This document shows positions 32,866-44,320 of a stretch of DNA of 64,000 nucleotides, piece by piece. The DNA is taken from contig CM037879.1 in assembly GCA_021292165.1 (NCBI GenBank), forward strand, positions 18,251,525 through 18,315,524, read 5' to 3'. Positions within the stretch are counted from its first letter, which is position 1. Every line of letters starts with the position of its first letter. Source of the DNA: Shinisaurus crocodilurus. Taxonomy: Eukaryota; Chordata; Lepidosauria; Squamata; Shinisauridae. Position numbers and translations under genes: made by a program. The notes beneath the pieces were generated by a model, which worked only from the letters and a program-made list of their open reading frames with translations, was not told the origin of the DNA and searched no databases.

Positions 32866-33617
32866 CCTACCAATCACTCTATCAAAGAAACTGGGTCCGC
32901 CATGATAGAAACAGAAAGCCCACTTTTTTTTCCTCAGGAGGGCATTTATATGCTTACAAGCATTCCGTTATCATATGTATTCCGTTATCATATGTTTTCT
33001 ACCATTTCAATTGCTTTGATTTCTCACTTTAAAATGAAAGGTGGGATATATGACTTGGAAGAATACGTGATCATGTATTTCCAGCCCAGTCTGAGCACTC
33101 CACTATAAACAGGTGTGGGATTGGGGAGCTACACAGCTCCCTTTAGGAAGGACAACGGAACACATGGATATCAAGAGTTTACCACAGGGGACTTGTGAAT
33201 ATCCCTTATAATCAGCTACATACAGTGTGGATAATATGAGGAGTGTCTCATCTCCTTTGCTGCACAATAGCTGCTTTTAATGTGACAGTTTCTCAGTGAC
33301 AAAAGGCCTATTGTTTGAATGTTAGATGTTTGAAAGAGTTAAAAACACAGAGAGTTACAAATCTCCAACTATGCTATGGGCCAGCAGGCTATACCTTAAT
33401 GTATCAATATTATAATAACATAATCACCGTGGAGCCTTTAGAGTCTGACCCATCAAACGTTTAATGTGACTAGATAGCTTCAGGGAATGAAAATAGATTT
33501 GCTTATTTAATTAGCTATTGCAGGTTCCATGGAGCTCAAATCCTGGGCAGGGTGGAAGGAAGTTATATTCACTTGCTCTGTTGTCAGACCAAGAGGGGAG
33601 GGAAATTATAGTTAATC
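32866..33617. other. no recognised feature
   Basis: AT-rich, no gene. Confidence 0.4.
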
Positions 33618-33625
33618 TGCCACAC

Positions 33626-33953
33626 CAGGGCTGATTCAAGACATGTTGCTGCCTTAGGCAAAGGACAAGATGGCGCCATCTCCCCGGTGCATCTACAGAA
33701 GCTGACTTGACTGGCAGTGGGATCTTACTTCAACACTGGCAATGGGATAGCATCCTCCATTACACGTGGGGCTAGTTTAAAGGGGGCAAGAACAGGTTGT
33801 GTGACATACACTGTTCTGTCCTCTAACAGAGGGGAAGAGCTGGAGAGTTTATGAGAAGAGTTGGGAGGCTTCCATTGCTGCTCCTCCCGCCTCCCGCAGC
33901 ATCTGCCAACTGAAGTGGTTGCCTCACTCTGCCTCGTGGCAGGGCTGGCCCTG
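33626..33953 (+). mobile_element. non-autonomous hAT element, family C
   Basis: Starts CAGGGCTGATTCAAGACATG, ends CAGGGCTGGCCCTG, 328 bp, with the perfect 8-bp repeat TGCCACAC at 33618-33625 and 33954-33961. Confidence 0.9.
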
Positions 33954-33961
33954 TGCCACAC

Positions 33962-34604
33962 CCACAGATCTTATTGGAAGGTGAAGCTGGTGAGGGATCA
34001 GGTGACCTATATGAACCAATAATGGGCTATGACCACTTCTCCAGCTGCCTGGACTGCGCAGCTTTTCCGAGACTCTGAACCAGTTCTTCATGCCTGGAAT
34101 TCTTCTCAGATGTGCAGTACAATCCTATGCATGCCATTTACCTGGACGCTTAAGTCTCATGATGTTCAGTGGGACTTCCTCCCTAGTAACTGCAGCCATT
34201 TCCCAAGAGGACTCAGGGCAGCTTACACCAATGTGAGATCCTTTGCACAATAGAGACTTGTGAGCAACAGTGATGGTGGCAGTGCTTAGGCTGTATTAAG
34301 CATTATGCTAAACATGCTATAGTGTAGGTATGGATGGATGGCAGGGAATGTAAGTCCTGTCACTGACTTTCTTTGGAAAACCTCCCCCTAAGAGGTTACT
34401 TGCTTTCCTCGACCACACCTCCCCTTTTTGATCTCCAGCATGTAAGAGCATAAGATGAACCTTTTGATGGAAATTATAATATTGCCGCTTAAATCAACGA
34501 GGTAATGTAACCACTAGTTACAGTGGGAGGAAAGGGTTAATTGAACAATCCACAGGGTGCATGTTTTGTAACCCCTCCTCCCTACTTCCTGCCTCTCTGT
34601 GGCC

Positions 34605-34642
<38 letters not shown>

Positions 34643-34705
34643 CTCCAACCTGATGGATGCACGGTCTGAGCTGGCTTCCTTCCAGTGATCTCCAATGAAG
34701 CAGAC
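33962..34705. other. no gene; one palindromic repeat remnant and a CT run
   Basis: A GCAATCCTATGCA-type remnant lies near 34110-34195 and a CT microsatellite at 34609-34638. Nothing else is recognised. Confidence 0.45.
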
Positions 34706-35389
34706 TCATAGAATCATAGAAAAGTAGAGTTGGAAGGGGCCTACAAGGCATTCGAGTCCAACTCCCTGCTCAATGCAGGAATCCAGGTCAAAGCATCCCT
34801 CACAGATGGCTGTCCAGCCGCACCTTGAATGCCTCCAGATTGGGAGATCCCACCACCTCCCTAGGTAGTTGGTTCCATAGTCTTATTGCTCTGACAGTCA
34901 GGAAATTTGTCCTGATGTTTAGCTGGAATCTGGGTTGCTGTAATAACTTGAGCCCATTATTCCGTGTCCTGCAAACTGGGATGATCGAGAAGAGATCCTG
35001 GCCTTCCTCTGTGTGACATCCCTTCAAGTACTGGAAGAGTGCGATCATATCTCCCCTCAGTCTCCTCTTCTGAAGGCTAAACATGCCCAGTTCTTTCAGT
35101 CTCTCCTCATAGGGCCTTGTTTCCAGTCCCTTTATCATCCTTGTTGCCCTCCTCTGAACCCTCTCCAGTTTGTCTACGTCCTTCTTAAAGTGTGGTGCCC
35201 AGAACTGGACGCAGTAGCTCAAGATGAGGCCTAACCAGTGCTGAGTAAAGGGGAATTATCACTTCACGCGATTTGGAAGCTATACTTCTATTAATGCAGC
35301 CCAAAATAGCATTTGCCTTCTTTGCAGCCACATCACATTGCTGGCTCATATTTAGTTTGTGATCTACCACAATTCCAAGATCCTTCTCA
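34706..35389 (-). mobile_element. 5'-truncated CR1 LINE
   Basis: Same subfamily as 17193. The 3' terminus (complement of ATGATTCTATGA) is at 34708, and the ORF2 C-terminus reads on the minus strand in two frames (34800-35222 and 35185-35370), so one frameshift lies near 35200. Truncation falls after the FADDTKL box region, so only the last part of ORF2 is present. Confidence 0.95.
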
Positions 35390-35739
35390 TAACACCCAAG
35401 ACTCTAATCTGCCTATATGCATCCTGCATGTATGAATAAATGGACTGTAAGTAAAACTAATAAATGTCTTTATTAGTTTTAAACGTTGTATGGACAATCC
35501 AGTTCCTTTTAAAGAGCCTTTTACCAGGGTTTAGCAACCCACGTGGTGATGATAACCAGTTTCAATAACCAGGCTACGCATAAGAGGGAAAACTCTGCTT
35601 TGTCCTAACCAGTATAGGACCGACTCCTTTCCAATATCCTCCAACACCTTTGCCTCTAGACACAAGATGCATTGACCCCTCCCACAGCTTTAATTTCTTG
35701 GGAGGGAGCTTATGCCTGAAGAATGGTAACTCTAGCAAC
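35390..35739. other. no recognised feature
   Basis: AT-rich flank of the CR1. No gene or repeat recognised. Confidence 0.4.
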
Positions 35740-35808
35740 TTGTTTGTGAACAGCCCAGAGAGCTTCGGCTGTGGGGCGGTATAGAAATGAATTAAATAAA
35801 TAGATAAC
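35740..35808 (+). mobile_element. L2 3' terminus only
   Basis: CCCAGAGAGCTTCGGCTGTG, GGGCGGTATAGAAATGAA and a TAAATAAATA tail. About 70 bp, no coding part. Confidence 0.8.
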
Positions 35809-35929
35809 TCATGCCAACACGATTTTAACAGGCTATCCCCAAAAGGCAGAACGGGAACATTCATACCCTCACAAGGTGTTGCACAAGCTGTTCTGTAAAT
35901 TATTGCACAAGGCATTGCACAAGTCATTA

Positions 35930-36095
35930 TGACTTCATTAGACAAGGTGTCGCTTGGGCTAATTGTGCTAGTGGTTGTGCAACTGTTAGCAGAATAATGC
36001 CAACTCTTGTCATTTTTCTGCTAGCATGCTGTTGGATACAACCCAGGACTAGCACAACTAGTGCAAGCGACAACTCGTGAGCCCACCCTTTAAAA
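35930..36095. repeat. probable inverted-repeat element
   Basis: GTGTCGCTTGGGCTAATTG at the left, and GCACAACTAGTGCAAGCGAC at the right as an imperfect complement. Related motifs occur near 63850. Confidence 0.35.
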
Positions 36096-36099
36096 TAGT

Positions 36100-37033
36100 T
36101 CAGTTGGCCTCATCCCTCTTGCCTCCTGATCAATAGAAGCAGCAGGAGCATATGCTGTGGGTGCCTTCAGTTTGGTGGATCTCAAGTTGGACAGGCCTGG
36201 AACATAGTCTCAGTAACTCTGCAACGAATGCCAACCACACATGAACAATTTTAAGTTAGCCCACAGACGTTTTCTCTGGAATAAACCTTACTAAGTATGC
36301 AGTTTTCCATTAGGGTTCTTCAGTGGTATGGAATTGATTAGGGTATTTTATATTCCCTCTTTGTTTATTTTGTAAAAAGTATACTTGGATAGCACACCAT
36401 TTTATGCCAGCCTTGCTTTGCATTTTTACAGTCTGCTAATTAGACCATTTTAACTAATTTGTTTGCATTTTGCATGAGCAAGTTAGGCTTTTGGATTGAC
36501 TAATGTAATTGCAGCCAGTTTCTGCCAAATACAAATTACTCTTTCTAGTGCGAGCTAGAGAGAAAAGTAAATATTTAATAGACATCAATACCCTTGCAGC
36601 ATTTTTAGAGTGTGGCTTCTTTTTTTTTTCCTATGGAAAGTTTAAATAATTTCTAGTGGTGCTTGATTGCCCTTTAATGTTCAGAAATTATTTTTTAATC
36701 TTTTTTTAAAATAATAATGAATTGGACATTTTAGCAATTCCACGAGGGTTTTGTTTCTGTACAATTTACTATTTTAAAATCCTGAGTTGCTCTAAGATCG
36801 GGGTTATTCCACATTTAATGTTAATGGGCACAACTTTTAAAGCTGAGTGCTGCTTCCTTGGAACCGTTTCTGTAGATTTGATTTGTTTGCAACATTTATA
36901 GAACTAATGTGAGACTGAAATATTTGTTACACACACACACACACGCACGCACAGCACGCACACACGCACACACAAACTTTCTTCCTTAAAGCTGGGGCAG
37001 CTATGTCTAGAACATTCCGATAAACAATTATAT
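36100..37033. other. AT-rich stretch with a CA microsatellite
   Basis: No gene or transposon recognised. A CA run with CG interruptions sits at 36931-36975. Confidence 0.5.
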
Positions 37034-37157
37034 CAGGGCTCCCCAACCTTGGGTCCCCAGATGTTGCTGGACTACAGCTCCCAGAATCCCTTGCTGGCTG
37101 GATATGCTAGGAGCTGTAGGCCAGCAACATCTGGGGACCCAAGGTTGGAGAGCCCTG
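37034..37157. mobile_element. palindromic hAT MITE, family B
   Basis: CAGGGCTCCCCAACCTTGGG at the left, its complement with AGAGCCCTG at the right, 124 bp. Flanking 8-mers AATTATAT and AATGATAT match at 7 of 8. Confidence 0.85.
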
Positions 37158-37176
37158 AATGATATAATCTTCATAT

Positions 37177-37580
37177 AATTGCAGCTGGTCCATATTGCTG
37201 CAGCCAGACTGTTGACCGGGGCCAGTTAAAGGGAGCATGTGACTCCCTTGTTACACCAGCCTCACTGGCTACCAGTCTGTTTCTGGGCACAATTCAAAGT
37301 GCTGGTTATGACTTATAAAACCCTATATGACTTCAGACCAGGCAGTTTGAAAGACTGCATTCTCCCATACAAGCCTGGATGGGTTTTAAGGTGTTTCGAG
37401 GAGGTCCTTCTTTGGTTCTTCTGCTACCATCAGAGGCATGTTTGGTGGGGAAGCGAGAAAGAAATTTCTCTGTGGCTGCTTCCAGGCTCTGGAACTCCCT
37501 GCCTATCGTGTCCCATTCTGGAAGTGGTCATTTCACCTAGTTTTCTGGGTTGTGCTAGCAAGCGCTACTTTCTCATTGTA
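37177..37580 (+). mobile_element. L2-type LINE, part of ORF2
   Basis: The plus-strand translation gives the conserved L2 order: AARLLTG, then HVTPLLHQPHWLPVCFWAQF, KVLVMTYKTLYDFRPGSL, and after a frameshift SVAASRLWNSLP-like sequence near 37480-37510. It is broken. Confidence 0.85.
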
Positions 37581-37623
37581 CTAGCAGATGTTCCTGTTAC
37601 TGCAGCAGCAGCAGCAGCATTGC

Positions 37624-37851
37624 CAGGGGAGGCTGGTGACTCCTATTTCGGTGGGGCTCCTTTTCCATTGCAGGTTTTGCCAGTTTTATTTGGAGCTTCA
37701 TAGGAGCTATCCACGGTGCTCCATGGCGGCGAACCTATTTTGGGGGGTGGAGTACAGCACCACGGATAGCTCCCATGAAGCTCCAAGTACAACCTGCAAA
37801 ACCTGCAGTGGAAAAGGAGTCCCACCGAGACAGGAGTCACCAGCCTCCCCC
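37624..37851. mobile_element. palindromic hAT-like MITE, family F
   Basis: GGGGAGGCTGGTGACTCC at the left and GGAGTCACCAGCCTCCCC at the right, with GGAGCTATCCACGGTGC and its complement inside. 228 bp. Confidence 0.75.
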
Positions 37852-38045
37852 AAGGTTGCCAACTGGCCAGAAAAAAAGGCTGGTCTGCTTCTGTCTCTTT
37901 AAAAGAAATTTGATATGTACAAATCTGCAAGTGAAGTTGTCAATACACGGAGCTAAGTGTTTCTCCATTGACTTGCTGCAGATCGAACTGCTGTTAAAGC
38001 GACAGCTACAGGGGCCCTGCAGTGAAAACCAGTGCACTGTAGTGG

Positions 38046-38664
38046 TTAGGAATGCCTGGATTTTGTTACATCTGTTCCGTCTGTGTTTCACAAATTGTTA
38101 GGCATCTTTTTGCTCCATCGTCTGCTCATTGATGGAATCAGGCTTTTTAAGGGATGTATGAGAATTTCATGGCACTTGTGCTAATGCACATTAACACTAA
38201 TTTGCACTTGCACTAATGCGCATAACCACAAGTGTGCATTATCATGAGAGCCAGTGTGGCGTAGTGGTGAGAGTGCTGGACTGGGACTCAGGAGACCCGG
38301 GTTCTAGTCCCCACTTGGCCATGAAACTCACTGGGTGACTTTGGGCCAGTCACTGACTCTCAGCCTAACCTACCTCACAGGGTTGTTGTGAGGATAAAAT
38401 GGAGAGGAGGAGGAGGATTATGTAAGCCGCCTTGGGTTCCTTGCAGGAAAAAAGGTGGGGTATAAATATAATAAATAAATTAAATAAATAAAATCACAAG
38501 TGCGAACTTATGCAAATCCCCTCCCCCAAAAGTTAAAAACTGGTTGGCAAGTCCATGCAATCCATGCATCTTGGAAAAAGCCGGTCCACTGCACAATCTG
38601 CAGGTCAGATTCTTAGAAATCCAAACTGATCCGAATCCGTTGTGCATTTTTCCAATATCCCTAG
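38046..38664. mobile_element. MITE with TAGGG-type ends, copy 3, split by a SINE
   Basis: TTAGGAATGCCTGG at the left and CCAATATCCCTA at the right. Inside, CTCATTGATGGAATCAGGC and TCTTAGAAATCCAAACTGAT match copies 1 and 2 in reverse. The Sauria SINE at 38248 sits in the CACAAGTG region. Confidence 0.7.
38248..38490 (+). mobile_element. Sauria-type SINE, complete
   Basis: tRNA-related head GAGAGCCAGTGTGGCGTAGT (box A-like) and GAGACCCGGGTTCTAGTCCC (box B-like), a body with CACAGGGTTGTTGTGAGG, and the tail GGGGTATAAATATAATAAAT. It is the best full-length copy in the window and the reference for the split copies. Confidence 0.95.
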
Positions 38665-38667
38665 TAG

Positions 38668-38870
38668 TGAATGTAGTGTCTTTCTAGCTCTGGGAGTATT
38701 CAAATCCCTACTCAGTTATGGAGCTCACTGGGTGACCTTGGGCTAATGCCTATCTCTCAATATAACCTACCATGCAGGGTTGTTGTGTGGATATAACGGT
38801 AAAGGGGTGTGTGCGCTGCTCTGATCTCCTTGGAGGAATGGTGGGATAGAAGTGTAATAAATAAAACATC
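38668..38870 (+). mobile_element. older diverged Sauria-like SINE
   Basis: GAGCTCACTGGGTGACCTTG, GCAGGGTTGTTGTGTGGAT and GGTGGGATAGAAGTGTAATA follow the order of the Sauria SINE with many changes. The tRNA head is worn. Confidence 0.65.
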
Positions 38871-39191
38871 TCACATGTATGTCCAAAGAATTTAAAGTGC
38901 AAAGTGTCCTCAAATCTCAAAAAATCATTTTAATGGAGTTATCCATTCGCTTCATCCAATATACTGTAGGAACAAACATTAAACCGGTTTTCTTCTGTAA
39001 TCAGTGAGAGTAGAACAAAAGGGAATATGCCAGGAGTAATTGGCTTTCAGAGGGCATGTTGTTACCTTATCTAAATCAGTCATAACTTGCTTTTGAATTT
39101 AAGCTAACCACAGTTTGCTGTGATATCTTAAATTGGGAAACTGTATCTTGTTCAAACTATGGTTAGTGAAAATGAGCCAGAAACAAACCAT
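38871..39191. other. no recognised feature
   Basis: Contains an AACCAT-rich part at 39105-39190 like the foldback elements, without clear ends. Confidence 0.35.
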
Positions 39192-39402
39192 GGTTTCATT
39201 CATTTCATTTATTTCATTTCTATACCGCCCCACAGCCGAAGCTCTCTGGGCGGTTCACAATAGTTTGTACATAAAAACAACAATAAAAGCATTCAAAATA
39301 GTTTAAAAGATTAAAAACCAAATTTAAAAACACAGTTTAAAATAACAATCCAAAAGTTAATAAAACTAAGCCTACGGGTGACAATCCCCCCCCCCCCCGT
39401 GC
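39192..39402 (-). mobile_element. L2-type LINE 3' end, uninterrupted
   Basis: Matches 23755-24130 without the SINE: the complement of CCCAGAGAGCTTCGGCTGTG at the left, then AAACCAAATTTAAAA, AACAATCCAAAAGTTAATAA, and a C run. Confidence 0.85.
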
Positions 39403-39627
39403 TATATCCATGCTCAGATCATAGTTTAAACCAGTGTTTCCCAAACTGTGTTCTGTGGAACCCTGGTGTTCCACAAGCTGTAAATAGGGGTTCAGTGAGA
39501 AAACATTCATGCTAGCAGTATTTTTCCCTCTAAAATATTAAATTATGTAAATATATCAAGAATAATTAATTGAATAGTATGTAGATTGTGAAAGCTTCTA
39601 TTGTGATGTTTCCAGGCGTCGAAAGCA

Positions 39628-39786
39628 CATAATGCAGGCCACATGCTGAAGCTAAGCAGGTATGAGCCGGGTCAGTGCTTGGACGGGTGACTGCCTGGGC
39701 TGCCCACATCTGTTCTCCTGCACTGAGCAGGGGGTTGGACTTGATGGCCTTCTCGGCCCCTCCCAACTCTGCTATTCTATGATTCA
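39628..39786 (+). mobile_element. 5S-headed SINE with CR1 tail, second head type
   Basis: The head is CTGAAGCTAAGCAGGTATGA, GCCGGGTCAGTGCTTGGACG, GGTGACTGCCTGGG, which keeps 5S sequence past box C (CGCCTGGG in 5S). The tail is GAGCAGGGGGTTGGACTTG ... TATTCTATGATTC. In the other copies the head stops at GGGAGACC and a CTCCTCTAG linker follows, so this is a separate subfamily. Confidence 0.75.
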
Positions 39787-40589
39787 ATAAGGACAGTCCT
39801 TTTTTAAAACAAAATTGTCCTCCCTGTTTTTGTACACAGGAAGGACACTACCGTCCTTCCTTTAACTATTACATTGCTGTTTTCTGATGAGTTTGTACTT
39901 AATCTTTAATTTTTATATTTAGCGTTTCTAACCATCCTCCTATCCTTTGTTCTGCTCTCTTTATCATTTGTTCTTTGTAAAATATAAAACATCCCCCCAA
40001 AACAAACTTGTAAAAGGCATCGCAGTAAACCTACACAGATCATCAACACCTTTTCACTTGAGTGTCTGACATGCCAGGATTAATTTCCTCCTCAAATGTC
40101 ATTAATTCATACGCAATTATTAGCTAATAGGATGATTCCCCATAATCACTATGAAGTGACAACAGTGGTCTATGTCATTGGCCATACTTGTTGTCAGGGC
40201 TGTGAAGTTCACCCGCAAACCATGCCTACCACAACCTCATTACCTCCCTCACTCCCACAACTAATGGGACGTGATTTTTTGTTTTGCAATCCTTGAGGAT
40301 CCCACACAGTCCCTCCACCAGCTTATAAGGACAAAGTTACAAGCTGTTGAGTTTATAGGCACTGGCCTCTGGCGCTTGATTCCTCTTGATGTGTGTAGGA
40401 GCCAACCTCAAGAGGAGGGCAGATTTAGACACCTCTGAACAAACAGAGCTACTTTTAATATCAGATAAGGTTTTGCCTGATAAAAGCAGGTCGGTGTGCT
40501 TTGAAATGAAATCGAAATTCTGCACAAAACTCCTCCGCACATCCTTCTACATCCTCAGAGTTGCTTTATGTTATTGCTGGGCAAATCTA
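39787..40589. other. no recognised feature
   Basis: A GGACAGTCC-like inverted motif lies at 39790-39860. Otherwise nothing. Confidence 0.4.
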
Positions 40590-40845
40590 TCAAGCTTGAT
40601 TTGATTCAGGTTCTCATTTTTCCAATACTAAGTTCATCCCCCTCCCCCCCAAAAATTGTGGATTTTTTTTAGTCTGCACAAAAAATTGTAACATTTTTGG
40701 GCACACATTTTAAACAACTGTATTCCCCCCCCCCATGTACACATTTTTGTACATGCTTTTGCCCAATGTATGTATTTTCCCCATTGAATAGATCATTTTA
40801 TGTGTATTTGTGCAAATATACACATTTATGTGTGCAAATTTCTCA
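40590..40845. mobile_element. AT-rich MITE remnant
   Basis: TTCTCATTTTTCCAATACTAAG and TGTGCAAATATACACATTT blocks resemble the element at 41633. The ends are not clear. Confidence 0.35.
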
Positions 40846-40849
40846 CCCT

Positions 40850-41165
40850 TCCATACTGTATGGTGCAGCTGCATTTGGAATACTATGTACAGCTCTGGTT
40901 GGACCATCTCAAAAATGATATTGTTGAGCTGAGAGAGGTGCAAAAAAGGGCAACCAAAATTATTAGGGGGCTGAGCACCTCGCCAATGAGGAAAAGAAAA
41001 GGTGCTTTTTTAAAAAAGTTTTTTTTTAAAGGGGGATACAGGACACCATGTTATTCACGGTGTGGTGGATGTAGATAGAGAATGAAATACATTTTTCTTC
41101 CTCTTGCATCGTACTAGAACTTGGGTGTGTGTCATCCAATGAAATTGATTGGCAGCAGATTCAGG
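40850..41165 (+). mobile_element. older CR1/L3-type LINE fragment
   Basis: The translation has VQLHLEYYVQLWLDHLKND, then EVQKRATKIIRGL, a diverged version of the CR1 ORF2 C-terminus. A GTGTGTCATCCAATGAAATT part near 41130 matches the L3-like 3' part at 43497. Confidence 0.75.
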
Positions 41166-41610
41166 CCATGTTCAAACCATGGTTTAGTGTGACATGACGA
41201 GTTGCAGTGAGCCTTGGGCATGCATGATCCTCCTCCCCTCTCTTTGTCCCCTATGGCAAGGAGGAAGACTTCAGAAATTTGTGTTTCCAGTTAGCCACGA
41301 TTTGTTATACTGTGCAGCCCCAGAACTGTGGTTAACATAAACACTGGCTAGTTTAAACAAGCCAGCTTCAGAAACCAAGTTTTGAAGCTGGCTTGCTTTA
41401 AACTAACCATAGTCAATGTTAAACACAGTTTGTTGGTCCAAATGACACAACAAGTGATGGTTAGGCAAAAGCAGAAGTGAAAACTTCCAAACTTCTCTCT
41501 TCAGGAGAACTTCAGGAGGAGGGGGAGTCAGGGAGCAGTCCGTAAACCTAAGCATATGGTGGTGGCTCATTTACACTGTGCTAAACTATGCCATTTGAAC
41601 ATGCCTTCAG
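41160..41610. mobile_element. foldback element
   Basis: CATGTTCAAACCATGGTTTA at the left and CTAAACTATGCCATTTGAAC at the right as complement. Within it, GCTAGTTTAAACAAGCCAGC and GCTGGCTTGCTTTAAACTAA form an inner hairpin at 41348-41402. Confidence 0.6.
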
Positions 41611-41632
41611 TCAAAACAAAGCACTTCTTTAC

Positions 41633-42080
41633 TAGGGATGGATGAATCTGTCAATTTTGGCTTCTCATTTTTCCATTCTTAAGTTCAGTTCATCCCAAAG
41701 TTTGAAGCTTTAAAAAAAATATATCACATAAAAATGTGTATGCCTACCTGCATTTTTGAACCCAATTTTGACTAATACAGACATTTTGTGCAAGCAATTT
41801 CCCTAAAATAATCCAATTTTTACCATTATTTTCACTAATATACATATTTTGTGTGCATTTTTTGATTGGCGAGTTCCATTGCAATGTTGATATTTTGTAC
41901 TACAATTCCCATCAACCACAACCACCATAGCCAAAGGTCAGGAATGATGGAAGTTGTAGTCCAAAATGTATGAATGGTGCCAGGTATGGGAAGGCTACTC
42001 CAGTCTATGGTCTGGATCGAGACTTAGGCTGTAATTCTCCAAGCTAAACTATTATTGATAAGCACTTACCAAAATTCGCA
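41633..42080. mobile_element. AT-rich TAGGG-type MITE with a small hAT insert
   Basis: Starts CTAGGGATGGATGAATCTG with runs of TTTTCCATT and TTTTGTG. The inner palindrome TACAATTCCCATCAACC / GGAAGTTGTAGTCC at 41900-41965 looks like a small hAT MITE. Confidence 0.4.
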
Positions 42081-42597
42081 CATTTCTCCATAAATGGGAC
42101 AGAAAGAACTTGTGGTGAAAAAAAATAAGTGGCCAACTTTGCTGACGACACCAAATTATTTCAGGTGATTAAAACAAAAAGGGATTGTGAGGAGCTCCAA
42201 AAGGATCTCTCCAAGCTGGGGAAATAGGCATCAAAATGGCAAACGTGGTTCAATGTAAGAAGTGCAAAGTGATGCCACTGGGGCAAAAAAATCCCAACTT
42301 CAAGTATAATCTGATGGGATCTGAGCTAGTGGTGACTGACCAAGAAAGAGATCTGTGGGTTGTGGTGGACAGCTTGATGAAAATGACCATCCCAGTGTGT
42401 GACTGCTGTGAAAAAAGCAAACTCCAAGTTAGGCATAATTAGGATAGGAATTGAAAATAAAACTGCCAATATCATACTCCCCTTATATGAATATCTGGTG
42501 CGACCACACCTTGAACACTGTGTACAGTTCTGGTCACCACACCTAAAAAGGGATATTGTAGAGTTGAAAAAGTGCAGAAAAGGGCAACTAAAATGAG

Positions 42598-42661
42598 CAG
42601 GGGGTTGGACTTAATAGCCTTGTAGGCTCCTTCCAACTCTATGATCTATGAAATCTATGAA
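42598..42661 (+). mobile_element. tail fragment of a 5S-headed or CR1-tailed SINE
   Basis: GAGCAGGGGGTTGGACTTAA to GATCTATGAAATCTATGAA, only about 64 bp. The doubled ATCTATGAA end is that of the 5S-headed family rather than of the CR1 LINE. Confidence 0.7.
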
Positions 42662-42758
42662 ACTCCCCTATGAGGAAAAGTTACAACATCTGGGATTGCT
42701 TAGCTTAGAAAAATGTGACTAAGGGGAGACATGATAGAAGTGTACAAAATTATGCATG

Positions 42759-43431
42759 TGTAATGGGAGTTGTGGAAGATGGCGAGGAGTGCAGTGTTGC
42801 ACTACAGTCCTGCCTCAATGCTCTGTATTATGCTCTGTATTACACTATACTCTGTATTATGCTCTGTAATATCAAGGCATGACCTTGCTATAATTGCTAG
42901 CATGTGAGTTGGCTTCTAGCCAGGACGTGCGACCTGGCTGCTGGCCAGAAGAATGACACTGCACAACAGCACAGGTGCTATCATTTAAACACAAGGTCTG
43001 CAGCCCATGGAGTTTGGTGCTAGAATTGTATATAAGACTAGCAAATGCAGAAGTGTGGGGCTTGGTAGTGGTGGTTCGTAGTGGTTGATTGTGTGTGTAG
43101 TGGTGGAGTGCTGAAGAATCAGAAGGAGCAAAGAGGAGCAGAGGAAGCTGTTCAGAGAGCCCTGCTGAAGCCCCAACGCTGAAAGCTGATACCCAGGCGG
43201 AGAGCTGCTGGAACTTGCATTCGGGTTGGTTGGAAATAATACAGTGACTGTGTAGCTAAGGGGTGGGATTTCCACCAGGGAACTTGGAGGAAGGCATAGC
43301 ATTGTTGTATTTCATGCTCAGCTTTGCAATAAAGATGTTTGGCTTTAACTTCCTGGAGGAGTATTTATTATGGTCTGAAAATCCTTCAAAGAACCTTTGC
43401 CAATCCCTTTTGAGGAACCTGTGGCAAAACA
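42759..43431 (+). mobile_element. solo LTR of a retrovirus-like or Ty3-like element
   Basis: A 673-bp unit running TGTAATGGGAG...GTGGCAAAACA with the perfect 5-bp repeat GCATG at 42754-42758 and 43432-43436. A TATATAAG box lies at 43029 and AATAAA at 43328. It interrupts an L3-type LINE whose sequence continues on both sides. No internal genes remain. Confidence 0.85.
43029..43036 (+). promoter_or_regulatory. TATA box of the second solo LTR
   Basis: TATATAAG about 270 bp into the LTR, with AATAAA 299 bp downstream. Confidence 0.5.
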
Positions 43432-43888
43432 GCATGTTGTGGAGAAAGTGAATAGAGGGACATTTTTCTCCCTCTCTCAAAATACTAGAACCTGAGGTCA
43501 TGCCATGAAGCAGATTAGTGGGAGATTCAGGACAGATAAAAGGAAGTACTTCTTCACACAGTGCATAGTTAAACCATGGGATTCACTTCCATGAGATGTA
43601 GTGATGGCCACCAATCTGGATGGCTTTAAAAGGGGACTGGACAAATTCCTGGAGGAGAAGGCTATCAGTGGCTACTAGTCCTGATGTCTATATGCTACCT
43701 CTTGTATCAGAGGCAGTATGCCTATGCACACCAGTTGCTGGGGAACATGGGCGGGAGGGTGCTGCTGCACTCATGTCCTGCTTGTGGCTTTCCTGTGGGC
43801 AGCTGGTTGGCCACTGTGTGAACAGAATGCTGGACTAGATAGACCCTTGGTCTGATCCAGCAGAGCTCTTCTTATGTTCTTATGCTCT

Positions 43889-44320
43889 TCTTAAGTGTGT
43901 GAGAAAGTAAAACTGACAAATTTATCGGTCCAGCTGGAAGGCTTTGAGTGAAACTTGAAGGAGCTCCTGCAAGTGCCAGACCAGTGTGCTTCGCTTGTCC
44001 TTCGCCTTACCCCATGAGCTGCTGCGAGGACTCAGTGAGGGAACCCGGGGTGAGCAGCTTTGGCTGCCCCATGTCCTCTCCCCAGTGGGGTAGGCAAAAC
44101 ACTTTCACTGCATGTGCCCTTCTCCAATGGTATGCAGCAAAGCTGGTTCCTATCACTTGCTGGATGGATCATCTTCTCGATGCACTTGGCAGGGACCAAA
44201 TGATGTCAGGGGGCTTGGCCCTGCCCCTTTGACATAATTCAGCCCTCGGTGGGCTGGGTGGGGCATCATTTGCCCCTCCCGCGATTTTAGCTTCCCACCC
44301 CTGAGCCAGACTGTACATCA
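43889..44320. other. no recognised feature
   Basis: No gene or confident repeat. Confidence 0.4.

Larger units (their letters stand above)
42125..43888 (+). mobile_element. older CR1/L3-type LINE with two inserts
   Basis: Plus-strand ORF2 pieces are visible: FADDTKLFQ-like at 42137, then QERDLWVVVDSLMK, LVRPHLEHCVQFWSPHLKRD at 42500, and the 3' UTR after 43437 with GAGGTCATGCCATGAAGC, CTGGACTAGATAGACCC and CTTCTTATGTTCTTATG. It is broken by stops and by inserts at 42598 and 42759. Confidence 0.85.
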
